Below are positions 23,053 to 32,544 of a DNA stretch of 42,471 nucleotides, piece after piece. Position numbers and translations under genes: made by a program. The DNA is from Bacteroidales bacterium UBA3834 (GTDB taxonomy: Bacteria > Bacteroidota > Bacteroidia > Bacteroidales > P3). The notes under the pieces were generated by a model, which saw nothing but the letters and a program-made list of their open reading frames with translations, had not been told where the DNA came from and did not search any database. Numbering within the stretch: position 1 is the first letter of the stretch; every line of letters starts with the position of its first letter. The DNA lies in contig DGIA01000039.1 in assembly GCA_002392965.1 (NCBI GenBank), positions 1 through 42,471 of the forward strand. Reading direction: 5' to 3'.

Positions 23053-24894
23053 ATGTCAGAGAATCAGATTGTTAATAAAGAGGACCTTGTGGTCCGATTT
23101 GCAGGTGACTCGGGCGACGGCATGCAGCTGAGCGGCACGCTCTTCTCCGATGCCTCTGCCTTGACGGGCAACGACATCGCCACTTTCCCCGACTATCCGG
23201 CCGAGATCCGTGCCCCGCACAACACCATCGCCGGCGTGAGCGGCTATCAGGTGCATGTGGGCAACCACATCTATTCGAGCGGAGACAAATGCGACATCCT
23301 GGTGGCCATGAACCCCGCCGCCTTCAAGAGCCAGCTGAAATGGGCCAAGAAGGGTGCCACCGTCATCGTTGATATCGACACCTTCACGGACGAAGCCATG
23401 GAGAAAGCCGGCTACAAGGAGAACCCCTTCACCGACGAGCTGGAGCGCGCCTACACCATCATCAAGGCCCCCATCACGAGCTTCACCGAGAAGATAGGCG
23501 ACGCCCAGGGCGTCGATAAGAAGACCGCCGACAAGAGCCGCAACATGTTCGCCCTCGGCATCATCTTCTATGCCACCCACAAGACCCTCGACCACACCTT
23601 TGCCTATCTGGAGCGCAAGTTTGCCAAGAAACCCGCCGTCATCACGCTGAACAAGGCCGTATTGACCGAGGGCTACGAATATGCCGACAAGCTGGAGGTG
23701 ATGCATTCACACATCTTCGAGGTGGCCCACGCCGACAAGATGGAGAAGGGCCGCTACCGCAACATCACGGGTAACGTGGCCACCGCCTGGGGCCTGCTGG
23801 CCGCCTCGGAAAAAAGCGGCCGCCGCCTCTTCCTGGGTTCCTACCCCATCACCCCCGCCACCGACGTGATGGTGGAGCTGGCCAAGCACAAGAGCCTAGG
23901 CGCCCGCGTGTTCCAGGCCGAGGATGAGATTGCCGGTATCTGCAGCGCCATCGGCGCCAGCTATGCCGGTGCACTGGCCTGCACCAGCACCTCGGGCCCG
24001 GGCTTGTCGCTGAAGAGCGAGGCCTTGGGATTGGCCGTGATGACCGAACTGCCGCTGGTGGTGGTCGATGTGCAGCGCGGCGGTCCCTCGACGGGTCTGC
24101 CCACCAAGACCGAGCAGAGCGACCTCGACCAGGCCCTCTACGGCCGCAACGGCGAGGCTCCCCTGGTGGTTGTCGCCGCCTCGAGCTCGGCCAACTGCTT
24201 CTACTGGGCCTTCAACGCCGCCAAGATAGCCCTTGAGCACATGACCCCCGTCATCCTGCTGACCGACGGCTACCTGGGCAACGGCAGCCAGCTGTTCAAG
24301 ATTCCGAGCATGAAGGACATGCCCGAAATCAAGCCGCGCCTGGCCAAGGAGAACGACCCGGACTACCGTCCGTTCCGCCGCGACCCCGAAACCTTCGCAC
24401 GCGAGTGGGCACTGCCCGGCATGGAAGGCCTCAGCCACCGCGTCGGCGGCCTCGAGAAATGCCCCGACGGCCCCCTGAGCACCGACCCGGAGAACCACGC
24501 CCTGATGACCAAGAACCGTCAGGAGAAGGTGAACCGCGTGGCCAACGACATCCCCGACCAGGAGGTGACGGGCGCCAAAGACGCCGACCTGCTCGTGGTG
24601 GGTTGGGGTGGCACCAGCGGAGCGCTGACCCTCGCCGTCGAGGAGATGAACAACGAAGGCAAGAAAGTGGCCTACACCCACTTCAACTACATCTGCCCGC
24701 TGCCGAAGAACACCGGTGACATCCTGCGCAAATACAAGAAGATTGTGGTGTGCGAGCTGAACAACGGCCAGTTTGCCGGCTACCTGCGCACCAAGTTCCC
24801 GGAGTGCCCGATGACCCAGTACAACAAGGTGATGGGCCTGCCCTTCGAGGTCGGCGAGCTGAAAGCTGAGTTTAACAGATTGTTGGAGAAATAA
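23053..24894 (+). CDS. korA: 2-oxoacid:ferredoxin oxidoreductase, alpha subunit with fused gamma domain
   Basis: 613 residues. Residues 1-190 are the gamma domain (VRFAGDSGDGMQLSGTLF near the start, FPDYPAEIRAPHNT following); the alpha part carries SYPITPATDVMVEL (about 260), EDEIAGICSAIGASYAG and GGPSTGLPTKTEQSDLDQ (about 342). With KorB it oxidatively decarboxylates 2-oxoglutarate (or a related 2-oxoacid) with CoA and ferredoxin, giving succinyl-CoA in an anaerobic partial TCA route. The gamma-alpha fusion is normal for this type. The specific 2-oxoacid is assumed from family resemblance. First gene of a two-gene operon with a strong promoter. Confidence 0.95.
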   Translation: MSENQIVNKEDLVVRFAGDSGDGMQLSGTLFSDASALTGNDIATFPDYPAEIRAPHNTIAGVSGYQVHVGNHIYSSGDKCDILVAMNPAAFKSQLKWAKKGATVIVDIDTFTDEAMEKAGYKENPFTDELERAYTIIKAPITSFTEKIGDAQGVDKKTADKSRNMFALGIIFYATHKTLDHTFAYLERKFAKKPAVITLNKAVLTEGYEYADKLEVMHSHIFEVAHADKMEKGRYRNITGNVATAWGLLAASEKSGRRLFLGSYPITPATDVMVELAKHKSLGARVFQAEDEIAGICSAIGASYAGALACTSTSGPGLSLKSEALGLAVMTELPLVVVDVQRGGPSTGLPTKTEQSDLDQALYGRNGEAPLVVVAASSSANCFYWAFNAAKIALEHMTPVILLTDGYLGNGSQLFKIPSMKDMPEIKPRLAKENDPDYRPFRRDPETFAREWALPGMEGLSHRVGGLEKCPDGPLSTDPENHALMTKNRQEKVNRVANDIPDQEVTGAKDADLLVVGWGGTSGALTLAVEEMNNEGKKVAYTHFNYICPLPKNTGDILRKYKKIVVCELNNGQFAGYLRTKFPECPMTQYNKVMGLPFEVGELKAEFNRLLEK

Positions 24895-24906
24895 AACAGA
24901 ATAGAT

Positions 24907-25935
24907 ATGGAAAAACATTTTGTTCCCAAAGCGGATCGCGAATATACGAAGGCTGATTTCCAGAGCGACCAGATGGTGAAGTGGTGTCCGGGATGTGGCG
25001 ACCACGCCATCCTCGCCGCCCTGCTGGCCACATTCCCCAAGACGGGCTACAAGAAAGAGAACGTCTGCATGGTGTCCGGCATCGGCTGCTCAAGCCGTAT
25101 CCCCTACTATGTCGATACCTATGGTTTCCACAGCATCCACGGCCGCGCCTGCGCCATTGCCACGGGTGTGAAGCTGGCCAATCCGGCACTGAGCGTGTGG
25201 GTCAACATGGGCGACGGTGACTCGATGGCCATCGGCGGCAACCACCTCATCCACGCCGTGCGCCGCAACCAGGACCTGAACATCACCATCTTCAACAACG
25301 AGATCTACGGCCTCACCAAAGGCCAGTACAGCCCGACGACGAAGTTCGGCCAGGTGACCAAGACGTCGCCCTACGGCACCATCGACTATCCCTTCAACCC
25401 CGGCGAGCTGGTGATGGGCGCCCAGGGCACCTTCTTCGCCCGCACCCTCGACTGCGTGCCGCAGCTGAGCACCGACTGCATGACCCGCGCCGCCAAGCAT
25501 GACGGCTGCTCGGTGGTCGAAGTGCTGCAGAACTGCGTCATCTTCAACGACAAGACCCACGCCGCCATCACCGACCGCGCCGTACGCGACGACCGCACCA
25601 TAGTGCTTGAGCACGGCAAACCCATGCTCTTCGGCAAGAACAAGGAGAAAGGCCTCCGGTTCAACGGCCGCCAGCTCGAAGTGGTCACCCTCGGCGAAAA
25701 CGGCATCACCATCGACGACATCATGGTGCACGACGAGACCACCGAGGATACCGGCATCCACATGATGCTGGCCCACATGGGCGGCGATCTGCCCGTGGCC
25801 CTCGGCGTCATACGCAACGTCAAGAAAGTCAGCTACACCCAGCTCTACGAAGAGCAGATGGAAGAGCAGATGAACGTCGGCAAATACAAATGCATGGACG
25901 ACCTGCTCAACAGCGGCGACACCTGGGAGGTGTAA
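24907..25935 (+). CDS. korB: 2-oxoacid:ferredoxin oxidoreductase, beta subunit
   Basis: 342 residues, 12 bases after korA. The thiamine diphosphate-binding subunit shows WCPGCGDHAILAAL (26-39, with cysteines of the 4Fe-4S cluster), GIGCSSR (58-64), and the TPP/Mg motif GDGDSMAIGGNH (102-113) followed by NNEIYGLTKGQ. It carries out decarboxylation and passes electrons to ferredoxin. No separate ferredoxin-like delta subunit is encoded here, as expected for the two-subunit Kor type. Confidence 0.95.
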   Translation: MEKHFVPKADREYTKADFQSDQMVKWCPGCGDHAILAALLATFPKTGYKKENVCMVSGIGCSSRIPYYVDTYGFHSIHGRACAIATGVKLANPALSVWVNMGDGDSMAIGGNHLIHAVRRNQDLNITIFNNEIYGLTKGQYSPTTKFGQVTKTSPYGTIDYPFNPGELVMGAQGTFFARTLDCVPQLSTDCMTRAAKHDGCSVVEVLQNCVIFNDKTHAAITDRAVRDDRTIVLEHGKPMLFGKNKEKGLRFNGRQLEVVTLGENGITIDDIMVHDETTEDTGIHMMLAHMGGDLPVALGVIRNVKKVSYTQLYEEQMEEQMNVGKYKCMDDLLNSGDTWEV

Positions 25936-25963
25936 CCCGGCGGTTGACCACACCTTATAGCAG

Positions 25964-26038
25964 GTAGTGGGTAGTCGGTAGTTTTGTAGCACATAATCAT
26001 TTGTGCCACCAACTACTAACTACCCACTACAATTTTTT
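25964..26038 (+). terminator. korAB terminator
   Basis: GTAGTGGGTAGT (25964-25975) pairs perfectly with ACTACCCACTAC (26019-26030) and the helix continues inward to an apical GCACA/TGTGC hairpin; TTTTTT follows at 26033. Both arms are built from short GTAGT-type iterations. Confidence 0.9.
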
Positions 26039-26062
26039 ATCTTTCATTTTCCAAAAACTTCG

Positions 26063-26070
26063 TATATTTG
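26063..26070 (+). promoter_or_regulatory. -7 box of the S8 peptidase gene
   Basis: TATATTTG matches TAnnTTTG exactly. The first in-frame ATG codons are 26083 and 26095, so the leader is very short. No TTTG at -33. Confidence 0.6.
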
Positions 26071-26094
26071 CATTTTGTATATATGTATCCTTCT

Positions 26095-28239
26095 ATGAAG
26101 AAGATTCTATTCAGTTTATTGGCATTGTGCGCCTTAAGTTCTTCGTTCGCACAAAAGGTCAAATGCGGCATAGACACCAGGGTGCTGGTAGGCGAGCAAA
26201 TTGCCTCCGGAGCCACCCATATCGACTTTTTGGCCAAGATGGCCAGTACGGATTTCGACCGCGGCACACTTCAGAAAGCCGACATAGTGATTGGCGGGCA
26301 AGCCGGGGACATCGTCTCGCTGCAGGTGCCGGTGAAGAGTCTCAAGGTGCTGGAGGAGAACCGCGAAGTGCTGCAATACAGCATCAGCCACCCGATTGCC
26401 GCCCCTGACATGGAGAACACGAGAGCCGACACGCGCACCGACGAGGTGCAGGCGGGCGACGGCACCAGCGACAGCATGGCCTACGACGGCACAGGAGTCT
26501 ATATAGGCATCACGGATTGGGGGTTCGACTATTCACACCCCAACTTCAGGGAACTGAACGGCGACGGCATCCGCATCGACCGCGCATGGGATCATTTCCG
26601 CAAAAGCGGCCCCGCCCCAGCGGGCTACAACTACGGCACCGAAGTGGTGGGCAAAGACGACCTGCTGCGATACAGATGCGACACCGCCAACATATATGAT
26701 TTTGCCACCCACGGATCACATGTGGCAGGAATTGCCGCCGGTAGCGGTATGGCCAACCGGAAATATCACGGACAGGCACCGGGAGCGCGACTGCTGATGT
26801 GCACTTTCGGGCTCAACGAATCCAACTGGATGGACGGGGTGGCCTGGATGGCGAAGGTGGCAAGGGACAATGGACGCCGACTGGTGGTGAACAACAGCTG
26901 GGGCATGTACAGCTTCAGCTGCCTGGACGGCACTTCTCTTTTGGATCAAGCCATTGACAACCTCAGCGAGACAGGTGTGGTGTTTGTCACCAGCGCCGGC
27001 AACAACGGCGATGTGAACTTCCACATCAGCCGCAATTTCAGCGAGAATCCCGACACCTTGAAAACGGTAGCCACCTACTACAACTACAGCGATAATGCCA
27101 TCGGACAGACATTGATTATCTGGGGAGAAGAGGGGCATGATTTCGACGCCTTTTTCCGCCTGAAGACCAACGACAGCATCTGGACAAGCCCTGTTTTCAA
27201 GACCGGAGAGGTTGACGATGCCGACACGAATGTGACTTACAACTACCTCCGTTGCAACGGCATCGACATTGACTACCGCGTCATGGTGGAGCACCGCAAC
27301 CCCTTCGACAACCGTCCCCACATCCAAATGGACATTGCCAAGAACACCGCACTCCAACTGCAACTGTTCATTGTCGGCGACAGCGGTACCGTGCATGCCT
27401 GGAATCTGGCCAAACTGACAAACGATGCCGGCAACATGGGAGCCGACTTCACCTCAGGCACGGCAGCCGACCGACAGAACGGTTTCGTGTCCGGCAACCA
27501 CTTCTATGGCATCGGCGAGCCCGCCTGTGCCCACAGCGTCATCAGCGTGGCCGCCCACAAAGCTGACTACTGGTCCTACGATCATACACAACTCTACCCC
27601 GGATTCATCGCCAACTTCTCCAGCTTCGGTCCCCTGATTGACGGCACACCCAAACCTGACATCTCGGCTCCCGGCAAAGACGTCATCTCTTCCATCAGCC
27701 ATTGGACCACCGAATCGCATCCGGCCAAAGACAGCATGATGTACAACCGTCTGATATACCGATGGGCCTCGATGCAGGGAACCTCGATGTCCTGCCCGGC
27801 CGTGACCGGCATTGTGGCGCTCATGCTTCAAGCCAACCCCCGTTTGAGCATCGAGCGTATCAAAGAAATCATCGCCACAACCGCCCGCAGCGACCAGGCC
27901 ACCGCTGCATCCCCGGCAGGGCCGCTGCCCAACAACCAGTACGGAGCCGGCAAGATTGACGCCCTCAATGCCGTCAACAAGGCCCTCAGCTATGTCAGCA
28001 TCCAGGATGTAGTAGAACTACGGACCCCGCTGCACATCTACCCCAATCCTTCCATAGGACAGGTGACGGTCAATACCGGCTGTGGAGAACAACAGACACT
28101 TCGCGTCTATTCTGCCAACGGGCGCTGCCTCATGGAGACACCCGTCAAAACCACAATCACCCTAGACACACGCACATGGAACCGCGGCATCTATATCATC
28201 CGCGTGGGTTCCCGAACCGAAAAACTGATAGTACAATAA
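26095..28239 (+). CDS. Secreted subtilisin-like (S8) serine peptidase with T9SS type A sorting domain
   Basis: 714 residues from MKKILFSLL (an in-frame ATG at 26083 adds four residues). Signal peptide to about residue 20, a propeptide-like region, then the S8 catalytic domain with Asp in GITDWGFDYSHPN (about 140), His in THGSHVAGI (about 205) and Ser in GTSMSCPAVTGIVALML (about 563). About 350 residues lie between His and Ser, including a beta-rich insertion. The last 75 residues (LHIYPNPSIGQV ... GIYIIRVG ... KLIVQ) are a type A sorting domain, so the enzyme should cross the outer membrane by type IX secretion and be held at the surface or released. Protein degradation for nutrition is the likely role. 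Its stop overlaps the next start by one base. Confidence 0.95.
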   Translation: MKKILFSLLALCALSSSFAQKVKCGIDTRVLVGEQIASGATHIDFLAKMASTDFDRGTLQKADIVIGGQAGDIVSLQVPVKSLKVLEENREVLQYSISHPIAAPDMENTRADTRTDEVQAGDGTSDSMAYDGTGVYIGITDWGFDYSHPNFRELNGDGIRIDRAWDHFRKSGPAPAGYNYGTEVVGKDDLLRYRCDTANIYDFATHGSHVAGIAAGSGMANRKYHGQAPGARLLMCTFGLNESNWMDGVAWMAKVARDNGRRLVVNNSWGMYSFSCLDGTSLLDQAIDNLSETGVVFVTSAGNNGDVNFHISRNFSENPDTLKTVATYYNYSDNAIGQTLIIWGEEGHDFDAFFRLKTNDSIWTSPVFKTGEVDDADTNVTYNYLRCNGIDIDYRVMVEHRNPFDNRPHIQMDIAKNTALQLQLFIVGDSGTVHAWNLAKLTNDAGNMGADFTSGTAADRQNGFVSGNHFYGIGEPACAHSVISVAAHKADYWSYDHTQLYPGFIANFSSFGPLIDGTPKPDISAPGKDVISSISHWTTESHPAKDSMMYNRLIYRWASMQGTSMSCPAVTGIVALMLQANPRLSIERIKEIIATTARSDQATAASPAGPLPNNQYGAGKIDALNAVNKALSYVSIQDVVELRTPLHIYPNPSIGQVTVNTGCGEQQTLRVYSANGRCLMETPVKTTITLDTRTWNRGIYIIRVGSRTEKLIVQ

Positions 28240-29228
28240 TGCTCCATCTCTTCCAACGGAATATGGCACTTCAAATAGTGCTCATCCTCGCAGCCATCGC
28301 GCTGCTGTGGGTGAAACCGTTGGTATCCCCTCCCGAGCTCTCGGCCGGAGAACATCCAGCCATTCTCTATAGTTTGTTGTGCTCTTGGCTAACCTCGGCA
28401 CCACGACTGGCGGTTGTACTCGCCATGTTGCTCACCCTTGCCGGCGGCCTATGTATCAACATCCTGCTCGCCGACGTTGGACTTGTCTCCCAAAACACAC
28501 TCCTCCCCACCCTGCTCTACATTACTTTTGCCAGCGCCGGCGCCGACACCCTGACTCCGGAAAACATTGTATGCTGCGTAACCATCGCTTGCCTTGCACC
28601 CCTCATGCTGAGGGGCAGCCTGCTCACCATCCCGCCCTCGAAAGCCTGCGGTGCCACCGCCCTCATCGGCATTGCCACCCTTTTCCACATACCAGCCATC
28701 GCACTTATGATCAGCTACATGCTCATTGCCGCCAATTTCCGTCTCTACGGATGGAAAGACTGGATGGTGATGTTCCTCGGATTTCTGGCTCCCTATATGA
28801 TACTTCTCCCGGTGCTTTTCCTCACAGGAGACCTGGGATCATGGTGGGAAAGCACCACGGCCGCATTGGTGGCAATCATGTTGCAATTCGGACACTTCAC
28901 ACACCTTCAGGCAGTAGGCACCGCCTTTCTCACGCTACTACTCATCTGGAGCCTGCTGAACATGTCAAGCAAGCTCAACGAGCGACCTGTCGTGTGGCAA
29001 CAGAATGCGTCAACCGTGCTTCTTTTCGCTGTCGGAGGCCTCGGTATGGCATTCTTCTCCCCCATCTCGGCCACCACCCTGCTTCCTTTCGCCATTCCCT
29101 TTGCCTTCAGCGCCACCCATCTCCTGCAACCTTCCCAAAACACCACAGGATTCCATAGAAGCAAGAAACACACATGGATATATGACATTCTGTTCATCCT
29201 CACTTTGACAGCCGCCTTTGTATGTTAG
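28239..29228 (+). CDS. Polytopic membrane protein, DUF6427-like
   Basis: 329 residues with about ten hydrophobic segments. It begins MLHLFQRNMALQIVLILAAIA (first part MLHLFQRNMALQ), like Bacteroidota DUF6427 proteins, which sit in the inner membrane and have no proven function. The start is chosen because ATG overlaps the preceding TAA (TAATG). It overlaps rnhB by seven bases, so the block from the S8 peptidase onward reads as one transcription unit. Family call from memory. Confidence 0.75.
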   Translation: MLHLFQRNMALQIVLILAAIALLWVKPLVSPPELSAGEHPAILYSLLCSWLTSAPRLAVVLAMLLTLAGGLCINILLADVGLVSQNTLLPTLLYITFASAGADTLTPENIVCCVTIACLAPLMLRGSLLTIPPSKACGATALIGIATLFHIPAIALMISYMLIAANFRLYGWKDWMVMFLGFLAPYMILLPVLFLTGDLGSWWESTTAALVAIMLQFGHFTHLQAVGTAFLTLLLIWSLLNMSSKLNERPVVWQQNASTVLLFAVGGLGMAFFSPISATTLLPFAIPFAFSATHLLQPSQNTTGFHRSKKHTWIYDILFILTLTAAFVC

Positions 29229-29818
29229 CCCCTTGTCTCATAAACGGCCGCCGAGAGGCGGGATGCGACGAAGCCGGACGCGGTCCCCTCGCCGGGCCCG
29301 TCGTCGCTGCTGCCGTCATCCTTCCTCCACACTACAACAACCCCCTCCTCAACGACTCCAAGCAGCTCAGCGAACGGCAACGCAACCTGCTCCGTACCGA
29401 AATCGAGCGGGAAGCGCTTGCTTGGGCGGTTGCCGTCGTCGAGCCCGAGGAAATCGACCGTCTCAACATCCTCCACGCCTCCACCCATGCCATGTGTATG
29501 GCCGTAAAACAGCTATCCCTACAACCCGAATTCCTGCTCATCGACGGCAACCGCTTCTACAACGAAACCGACATACCCTACCAATGTATCGTCAAAGGCG
29601 ATGCACTATACATGCCCATCGCCGCCGCCAGCATCCTGGCCAAAACCCATCGCGACCAGATCATGCTGCAGCTCCACCGACAATACCCACTCTACGGGTG
29701 GGATCGCAACAAGGGCTACCCCACCGCCCAACACTACCAGGCCATCGAGCAATATGGCCCAACACCTTGTCATCGACACAGTTTTACATTATATAAACAA
29801 CATTCTTTATTCGAATAG
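29222..29818 (+). CDS. rnhB: Ribonuclease HII
   Basis: 198 residues, normal length. Removes ribonucleotides from DNA and RNA primers. The catalytic acidic set is present: Asp16-Glu17 in GCDEAGRGPLAGPVV, Asp108 in FLLIDGNRF and Asp145 in AKTHRD. The C-terminal YGWDRNKGYPTAQH and HRHSFT motifs are typical. It overlaps the upstream membrane gene and is two bases from the next gene. Confidence 0.97.
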   Translation: MLAPCLINGRREAGCDEAGRGPLAGPVVAAAVILPPHYNNPLLNDSKQLSERQRNLLRTEIEREALAWAVAVVEPEEIDRLNILHASTHAMCMAVKQLSLQPEFLLIDGNRFYNETDIPYQCIVKGDALYMPIAAASILAKTHRDQIMLQLHRQYPLYGWDRNKGYPTAQHYQAIEQYGPTPCHRHSFTLYKQHSLFE

Positions 29819-29820
29819 CC

Positions 29821-30366
29821 ATGATGGATTTTATTAAGCAAATGCACCTCAAGCGCATTATCCGCGACCTCAAGGCCACTCCGCGCGAAAAGAAAATCGA
29901 CAACATCGACGAAGTAAAAACCATTGGCGTCATCTGCCGTCTCTCTGACGAACAGAACTGGAACATCCTCCACCACTTCGCCAAAGTCATGGAAAACCAG
30001 GGAAAACACGTCCACATCATCGCACTCCTCAACAAAGACCAGCAACTCGACTTCGTCATCACTCACCAAGCCACCCAAATCGTCCGCACCAAGACCGACT
30101 TCAACTTTTGGGGTCTTCCCAACTATGAAATCATCCGCCCCTTTGTCGAACAAACCTACGACCTCCTCATCGACACCCTCGGCGAAGAAAACTTCTTCTC
30201 GCAATACATCGCCCTGCGCACTTCCGCCAGCCTCAAAGTCGTCTATGCCACTCCCGCCGAAGACCCCTCGGAGATCTTCGACCTCATCATCCGTGGCGAC
30301 GGCCAGGTCGAGCTCAAAGGCTTCTTCAACAACGTTATCGAATACCTTAGCATGATAAAGAAATGA
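29821..30366 (+). CDS. DUF6913-like hypothetical protein
   Basis: 181 residues, cytoplasmic, no signal. A conserved Bacteroidota protein that in many genomes precedes dapA. An alpha/beta pattern is seen (IGVICRLSD near 35, HVHIIALL near 62, YDLLIDTLG near 122, DLIIRGDG near 158). Start at the first of two adjacent ATG codons; the second is equally possible. It overlaps dapA by four bases (ATGA). Family assignment from memory; function unknown, but tight coupling to dapA suggests shared expression. Confidence 0.75.
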   Translation: MMDFIKQMHLKRIIRDLKATPREKKIDNIDEVKTIGVICRLSDEQNWNILHHFAKVMENQGKHVHIIALLNKDQQLDFVITHQATQIVRTKTDFNFWGLPNYEIIRPFVEQTYDLLIDTLGEENFFSQYIALRTSASLKVVYATPAEDPSEIFDLIIRGDGQVELKGFFNNVIEYLSMIKK

Positions 30367-31259
30367 AACAACCTCTACTTTCGGGTACCGGCGTTGCCCT
30401 CATAACCCCCTTCCGCCGCCAACAAGAGACCGTCGATTTCACCAAACTCGAGGCGCTCATCGAATACACCATCACCTCTGGTGTTGACTACATTGTAGCC
30501 CTCGGCACCACCAGCGAAGCGGCCACCATGACCCCCGCCGAACGTTCCGCCGTCCAGGAATTCATCGTCGAAACTGTCAGCGGCCGGATACCCATCGTCC
30601 TCGGCCTCGGTGGCAACAACACCCTCAGCGTCAGCGACACGCTCGCACGCACCAACCTCGACGGCATCAGCGCCATCCTCAGCGTCACACCCTACTACAA
30701 CAAGCCCAACCAACGAGGCCTCATCGCGCACTACCGCACCGTCGCCGAAGCATCGCCCCTGCCGGTCATCATGTACAACGTGCCCGGACGCACCGGCGTC
30801 AACCTCACCGCCGAAACCACCCTTGCCATCGCCAACGAATGCCCCAACATCATCGGCATCAAGGAAGCCAGCGGAAACATCGGCCAGGTGATGGAAATCC
30901 TGCGCACCCGTCCTGCGGGGTTCCGCGTCATCAGCGGCGACGATGCCCTCACCCTCCCCATGCTCGCTCTTGGCGCCGACGGCGTCATATCGGTCATAGC
31001 CAATGCGCTCCCGAACGAGATGTCCTCTATGGTGCGGCTCGCCATGAAAGGCGACCTCAAAAAAGCACTCCCCCTGCACTACCGCATGCTTCCCCTCATC
31101 AACGCCATCTTTGAAGAAGGCAACCCCACAGGCATCAAAACGCTCCTCGAGATTCAAGGCCTCATCACCAATGTGCTCCGTCTGCCACTCGTCAAAGCTT
31201 CCAAACCCCTCGCCAACAAAATCGCCAACCTCTACAATGAATATCGAGGACAACATTGA
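30363..31259 (+). CDS. dapA: 4-hydroxy-tetrahydrodipicolinate synthase
   Basis: 298 residues. DapA condenses pyruvate and aspartate semialdehyde in the lysine/diaminopimelate pathway. The TIM-barrel signature is complete: GTGVALITPF (8-17), GTTSEAAT (48-55), YYNKPNQRG (111-119), YNVPGRTG (138-145, Tyr138) and the Schiff-base Lys167 in GIKEASGN. The second motif is GTTSE rather than the more common GTTGE. It overlaps both neighbours (4 and 23 bases), giving tight coupling. Confidence 0.97.
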   Translation: MKQPLLSGTGVALITPFRRQQETVDFTKLEALIEYTITSGVDYIVALGTTSEAATMTPAERSAVQEFIVETVSGRIPIVLGLGGNNTLSVSDTLARTNLDGISAILSVTPYYNKPNQRGLIAHYRTVAEASPLPVIMYNVPGRTGVNLTAETTLAIANECPNIIGIKEASGNIGQVMEILRTRPAGFRVISGDDALTLPMLALGADGVISVIANALPNEMSSMVRLAMKGDLKKALPLHYRMLPLINAIFEEGNPTGIKTLLEIQGLITNVLRLPLVKASKPLANKIANLYNEYRGQH

Positions 31260-31971
31260 AAAAGTGCGCGCCGAATACCTGCGCCGGATGACTCAAGGCG
31301 ACGGCACACTCCTCCGACAGGTCGAGACCTATGCCTCCGCTCGAGGCGGCAAAATGCTCCGCCCACGCATGCTTCTCCTCGCCGCCGCCTCACAAGACCA
31401 AACCCCTTCCCTTCCGCAACGCACCCTTCTGCTCGCCGTATGCGTCGAAATGCTCCACAACGCATCCCTCTTCCACGATGACGTCATCGACCGCGACACC
31501 AGCCGACGGGGACAACCCACCGTCAACGCACGATGGGGCAACCACGTCGCCGTACTCGTCGGCGACTATCTCCTCGCCCAAATCATGCTCCTCCTCGACG
31601 AAATCAACGACCGCGAAATCTCGCGCAAAATAAACCATACCGTCACCTCCATGATCGAGGCCGAACTCCTCCAACAAGAAATACTCGGCAACAGCCCCCG
31701 GCCCGACGGCAACCCGACAGCCACAACACCCTTGTCACCAAATACTTATATAAGAATCATCGACGGAAAGACAGCCAACCTCTTCGCACTTGCCGCCGAA
31801 CTCGGCAACCCTGCCTACCGCGAGTTCGGCCTCCTCTACGGCCGCCAATTCCAAATCTGCGACGACATCCGCGACCACGATGCCCCCTCCTTCGCCCGCG
31901 ATCTCATCACTCCCCTCCACTTCCCGGAGCCTTTCAAGACCCTCCCCAACCCGCAAGACATCCTACAATAA
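31237..31971 (+). CDS. Polyprenyl synthetase family protein, unusually short
   Basis: 244 residues from MNIEDNIEK, about 80 fewer than typical trans-isoprenyl diphosphate synthases. The first half is canonical: GGKMLRP (38-44), first aspartate motif DDVID (81-85) and RRG (90-92), then GDYLLAQ (109-115) and GKTANLFALAAELG (177-190). The second aspartate motif survives as DDIRDH (209-213), but the following helices that close the active site are missing; the chain ends at DILQ soon after. It could make short isoprenoids, act with a partner, or be decaying; no frameshift is obvious. Overlaps dapA by 23 bases. Confidence 0.88.
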   Translation: MNIEDNIEKVRAEYLRRMTQGDGTLLRQVETYASARGGKMLRPRMLLLAAASQDQTPSLPQRTLLLAVCVEMLHNASLFHDDVIDRDTSRRGQPTVNARWGNHVAVLVGDYLLAQIMLLLDEINDREISRKINHTVTSMIEAELLQQEILGNSPRPDGNPTATTPLSPNTYIRIIDGKTANLFALAAELGNPAYREFGLLYGRQFQICDDIRDHDAPSFARDLITPLHFPEPFKTLPNPQDILQ

Positions 31972-32011
31972 AAGCCAACAAACCAGTACAAAATAACAAA
32001 CCCCATATCCC

Positions 32012-32509
32012 ATGAAAAAAATCATCATCGCCCTTCTGGCACTCACCCTGGCCGGTGCCCTTTACGCACAAAATGCCAATGTGCCCCAAAATGTCATCTT
32101 GAAAGACCTCGACGGTCAAAGCGTTCCATCCTCCGTCATCCAGAACAACGGGAAACCCATCATCCTCAGCTTCTGGGCCACCTGGTGCAAACCCTGCAAC
32201 CGTGAACTCGACGCCATCAAAGAAGTCTATGACGAATGGCAGCATGAGACAGGCGTGAAGCTGGTGGCCGTCTCCATCGACGACGCACGCTCCGCCGCCC
32301 GTGTGCGCCCATGGGTCAACGGGAAAGACTGGCCCTTTGAGGTCTTCCTCGACCAGAACAAAGACCTCGCACATGCCTTGAATGTCGGTGCCGATGTGCC
32401 GCACACATTCATCATCAACGGCGACGGCGAGATCGTGTGGCAGCACAAAGGCTACCAAGACGGCGGCGAAGAAGAACTGATCGAAAAAGTGCGCGAGCTG
32501 CTCAAATAG
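32012..32509 (+). CDS. TlpA-like thiol:disulfide oxidoreductase
   Basis: 165 residues with a signal peptide (cleavage near LYAQ, residue 20). Thioredoxin fold of the TlpA/ResA type with active site WCKPC (Cys59 and Cys62) and cis-proline in GADVPHTFII. Periplasmic; such proteins reduce or shuttle disulfides, often in cytochrome maturation or oxidative defence. First of three genes with a DUF6029 protein and an Omp28-like CxxC lipoprotein, which suggests a thiol-redox partnership at the outer membrane. Confidence 0.93.
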   Translation: MKKIIIALLALTLAGALYAQNANVPQNVILKDLDGQSVPSSVIQNNGKPIILSFWATWCKPCNRELDAIKEVYDEWQHETGVKLVAVSIDDARSAARVRPWVNGKDWPFEVFLDQNKDLAHALNVGADVPHTFIINGDGEIVWQHKGYQDGGEEELIEKVRELLK

Positions 32510-32544
32510 CCGAGGGTACCTACAGAAACAATCCTGCAAAAGAC

